Shown piece by piece: positions 5,166-5,424 of a stretch of DNA of 5,424 nt. Both the position numbers and the translations under genes were made by a program. Location: the NCBI GenBank assembly GCA_934444645.1, contig CAKSCV010000045.1, forward strand, positions 1 through 5,424, given 5' to 3'. The stretch's first letter is position 1. The number at the start of each line of letters is the position of its first letter. Below the pieces are notes generated by a model that was not told the DNA's origin, did no database searches, and worked only from the letters and a program-made list of their open reading frames with translations. Source of the stretch: an uncultured Eubacteriales bacterium. GTDB lineage: Bacteria; Bacillota; Clostridia; Oscillospirales; CAG-382.

Positions 5166-5424
5166 AAAAGAGTTGCTTTTGGTGGCAATAAAAAAGGTTT
5201 GTGCAAAAGCAAGGCTTTTGGTTTGTGAAAATGGGCGGTTTTTGAAACCAGCAAGGAACGGCTTGTGCAAAAGAAAGTTTTTTTGTACGTAAAAAGGCGG
5301 TTTTTGAGAACAATAAAAAGTGGTTCAAACAAGCGGTGTTTTGGTTACGAAAACGAGAGGCTTTTGAGGGTAAAACGTAAAGCTTTCTGTAAATGGAAAA
5401 CTTTTTGGTTTGCGGAAAAGGGCT
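5166..5424. repeat. degenerate tandem array, period averaging about 21 bases, continues past window end
   Basis: Successive units begin with an A-run and continue with a G(G/C)-TTTT-G core. Starts are at 5166, 5190, 5205, 5228, 5253, 5269, 5291, 5315, 5331, 5350, 5372, 5391 and 5416. Spacing is 15-25 bases, with a short class (15-16) and a longer class (19-25). An approximate consensus is AAAANGNGGCTTTTGGT followed by 3-6 loose bases. By hand count about 72 G and 27 C occur in these 259 bases, so composition is strongly strand-asymmetric. GGCGGTTTTTGA (5234, 5296) and TTGTGCAAAAG (5199, 5263) recur exactly. The region from 5099 to 5165 has a similar flavour but is too degraded to phase. No gene is called here. 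Confidence 0.7.

Noticed and set aside
5155..5292. Possible 45-codon plus-strand frame starting GTG 5155 or TTG 5173 near a GGAGG sequence
   Set aside because: The GGAGG overlaps the GTG start and is 17 bases from the TTG. The frame ends within the repeat array and the translation is only the repeat pattern.
5003..5332. 109- and 76-codon minus-strand open frames in the minisatellite
   Set aside because: Low-complexity Phe/Leu/Lys/Pro translations follow from the repeat composition; there is no start signal and no domain.
5166..5424. CRISPR array
   Set aside because: Units vary in length and sequence throughout, there are no constant repeats separated by unique spacers, and no cas gene is present.

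Overview
The window reads as a chromosomal stretch from a Gram-positive, probably clostridial (Oscillospiraceae/Ruminococcaceae-like) bacterium. The basis is AAAGGA-type ribosome binding sites, consensus sigma-A promoter hexamers, a secreted protein with YcdB/YcdC-type and S-layer-homology (SLH) sequence, and a membrane-anchored HtrA-like protease with one PDZ domain and a long cytoplasmic tail, a layout common in that group. Taxonomy is inferred from gene content, not from a marker gene.

Layout. (1) About 37-105, minus strand: a tRNA-Arg(CCU)-like gene behind a perfect TTGACA/TATAAT promoter (121-148). Its D arm and anticodon arm are good, but the 3' half does not complete a standard cloverleaf. 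(2) 306-2699, plus: a 797-residue exported protein with a signal peptide, two YcdB/YcdC-like regions and C-terminal SLH modules. (3) 2700-2855: a leader with two inverted repeats and no clear promoter. (4) 2856-4460, plus: a 534-residue HtrA/DegP-family serine protease with an intact His-Asp-Ser triad. (5) 4502-4564: a strong intrinsic terminator followed by a second hairpin plus T-run. (6) 4565-5054: about 490 bases with no convincing gene, made of closely packed perfect hairpins. They include two diverged copies of a T-rich hairpin whose stems vary in a pairing-preserving way, a 79-80-base imperfect tandem duplication, and a 16-bp foldback enclosing about 80 bases. (7) About 5166 to the window end: a degenerate tandem array with a period averaging about 21 bases, G- and T-rich and C-poor on the plus strand, running off the edge.

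The two protein genes face the same way and both products work at or beyond the membrane: one probably attached to the wall through SLH modules, the other a membrane-anchored quality-control protease. A shared role in envelope maintenance is plausible but rests only on adjacency. The most unusual material is non-coding: the degenerate tRNA at the left edge and the hairpin and minisatellite block downstream of the protease gene.
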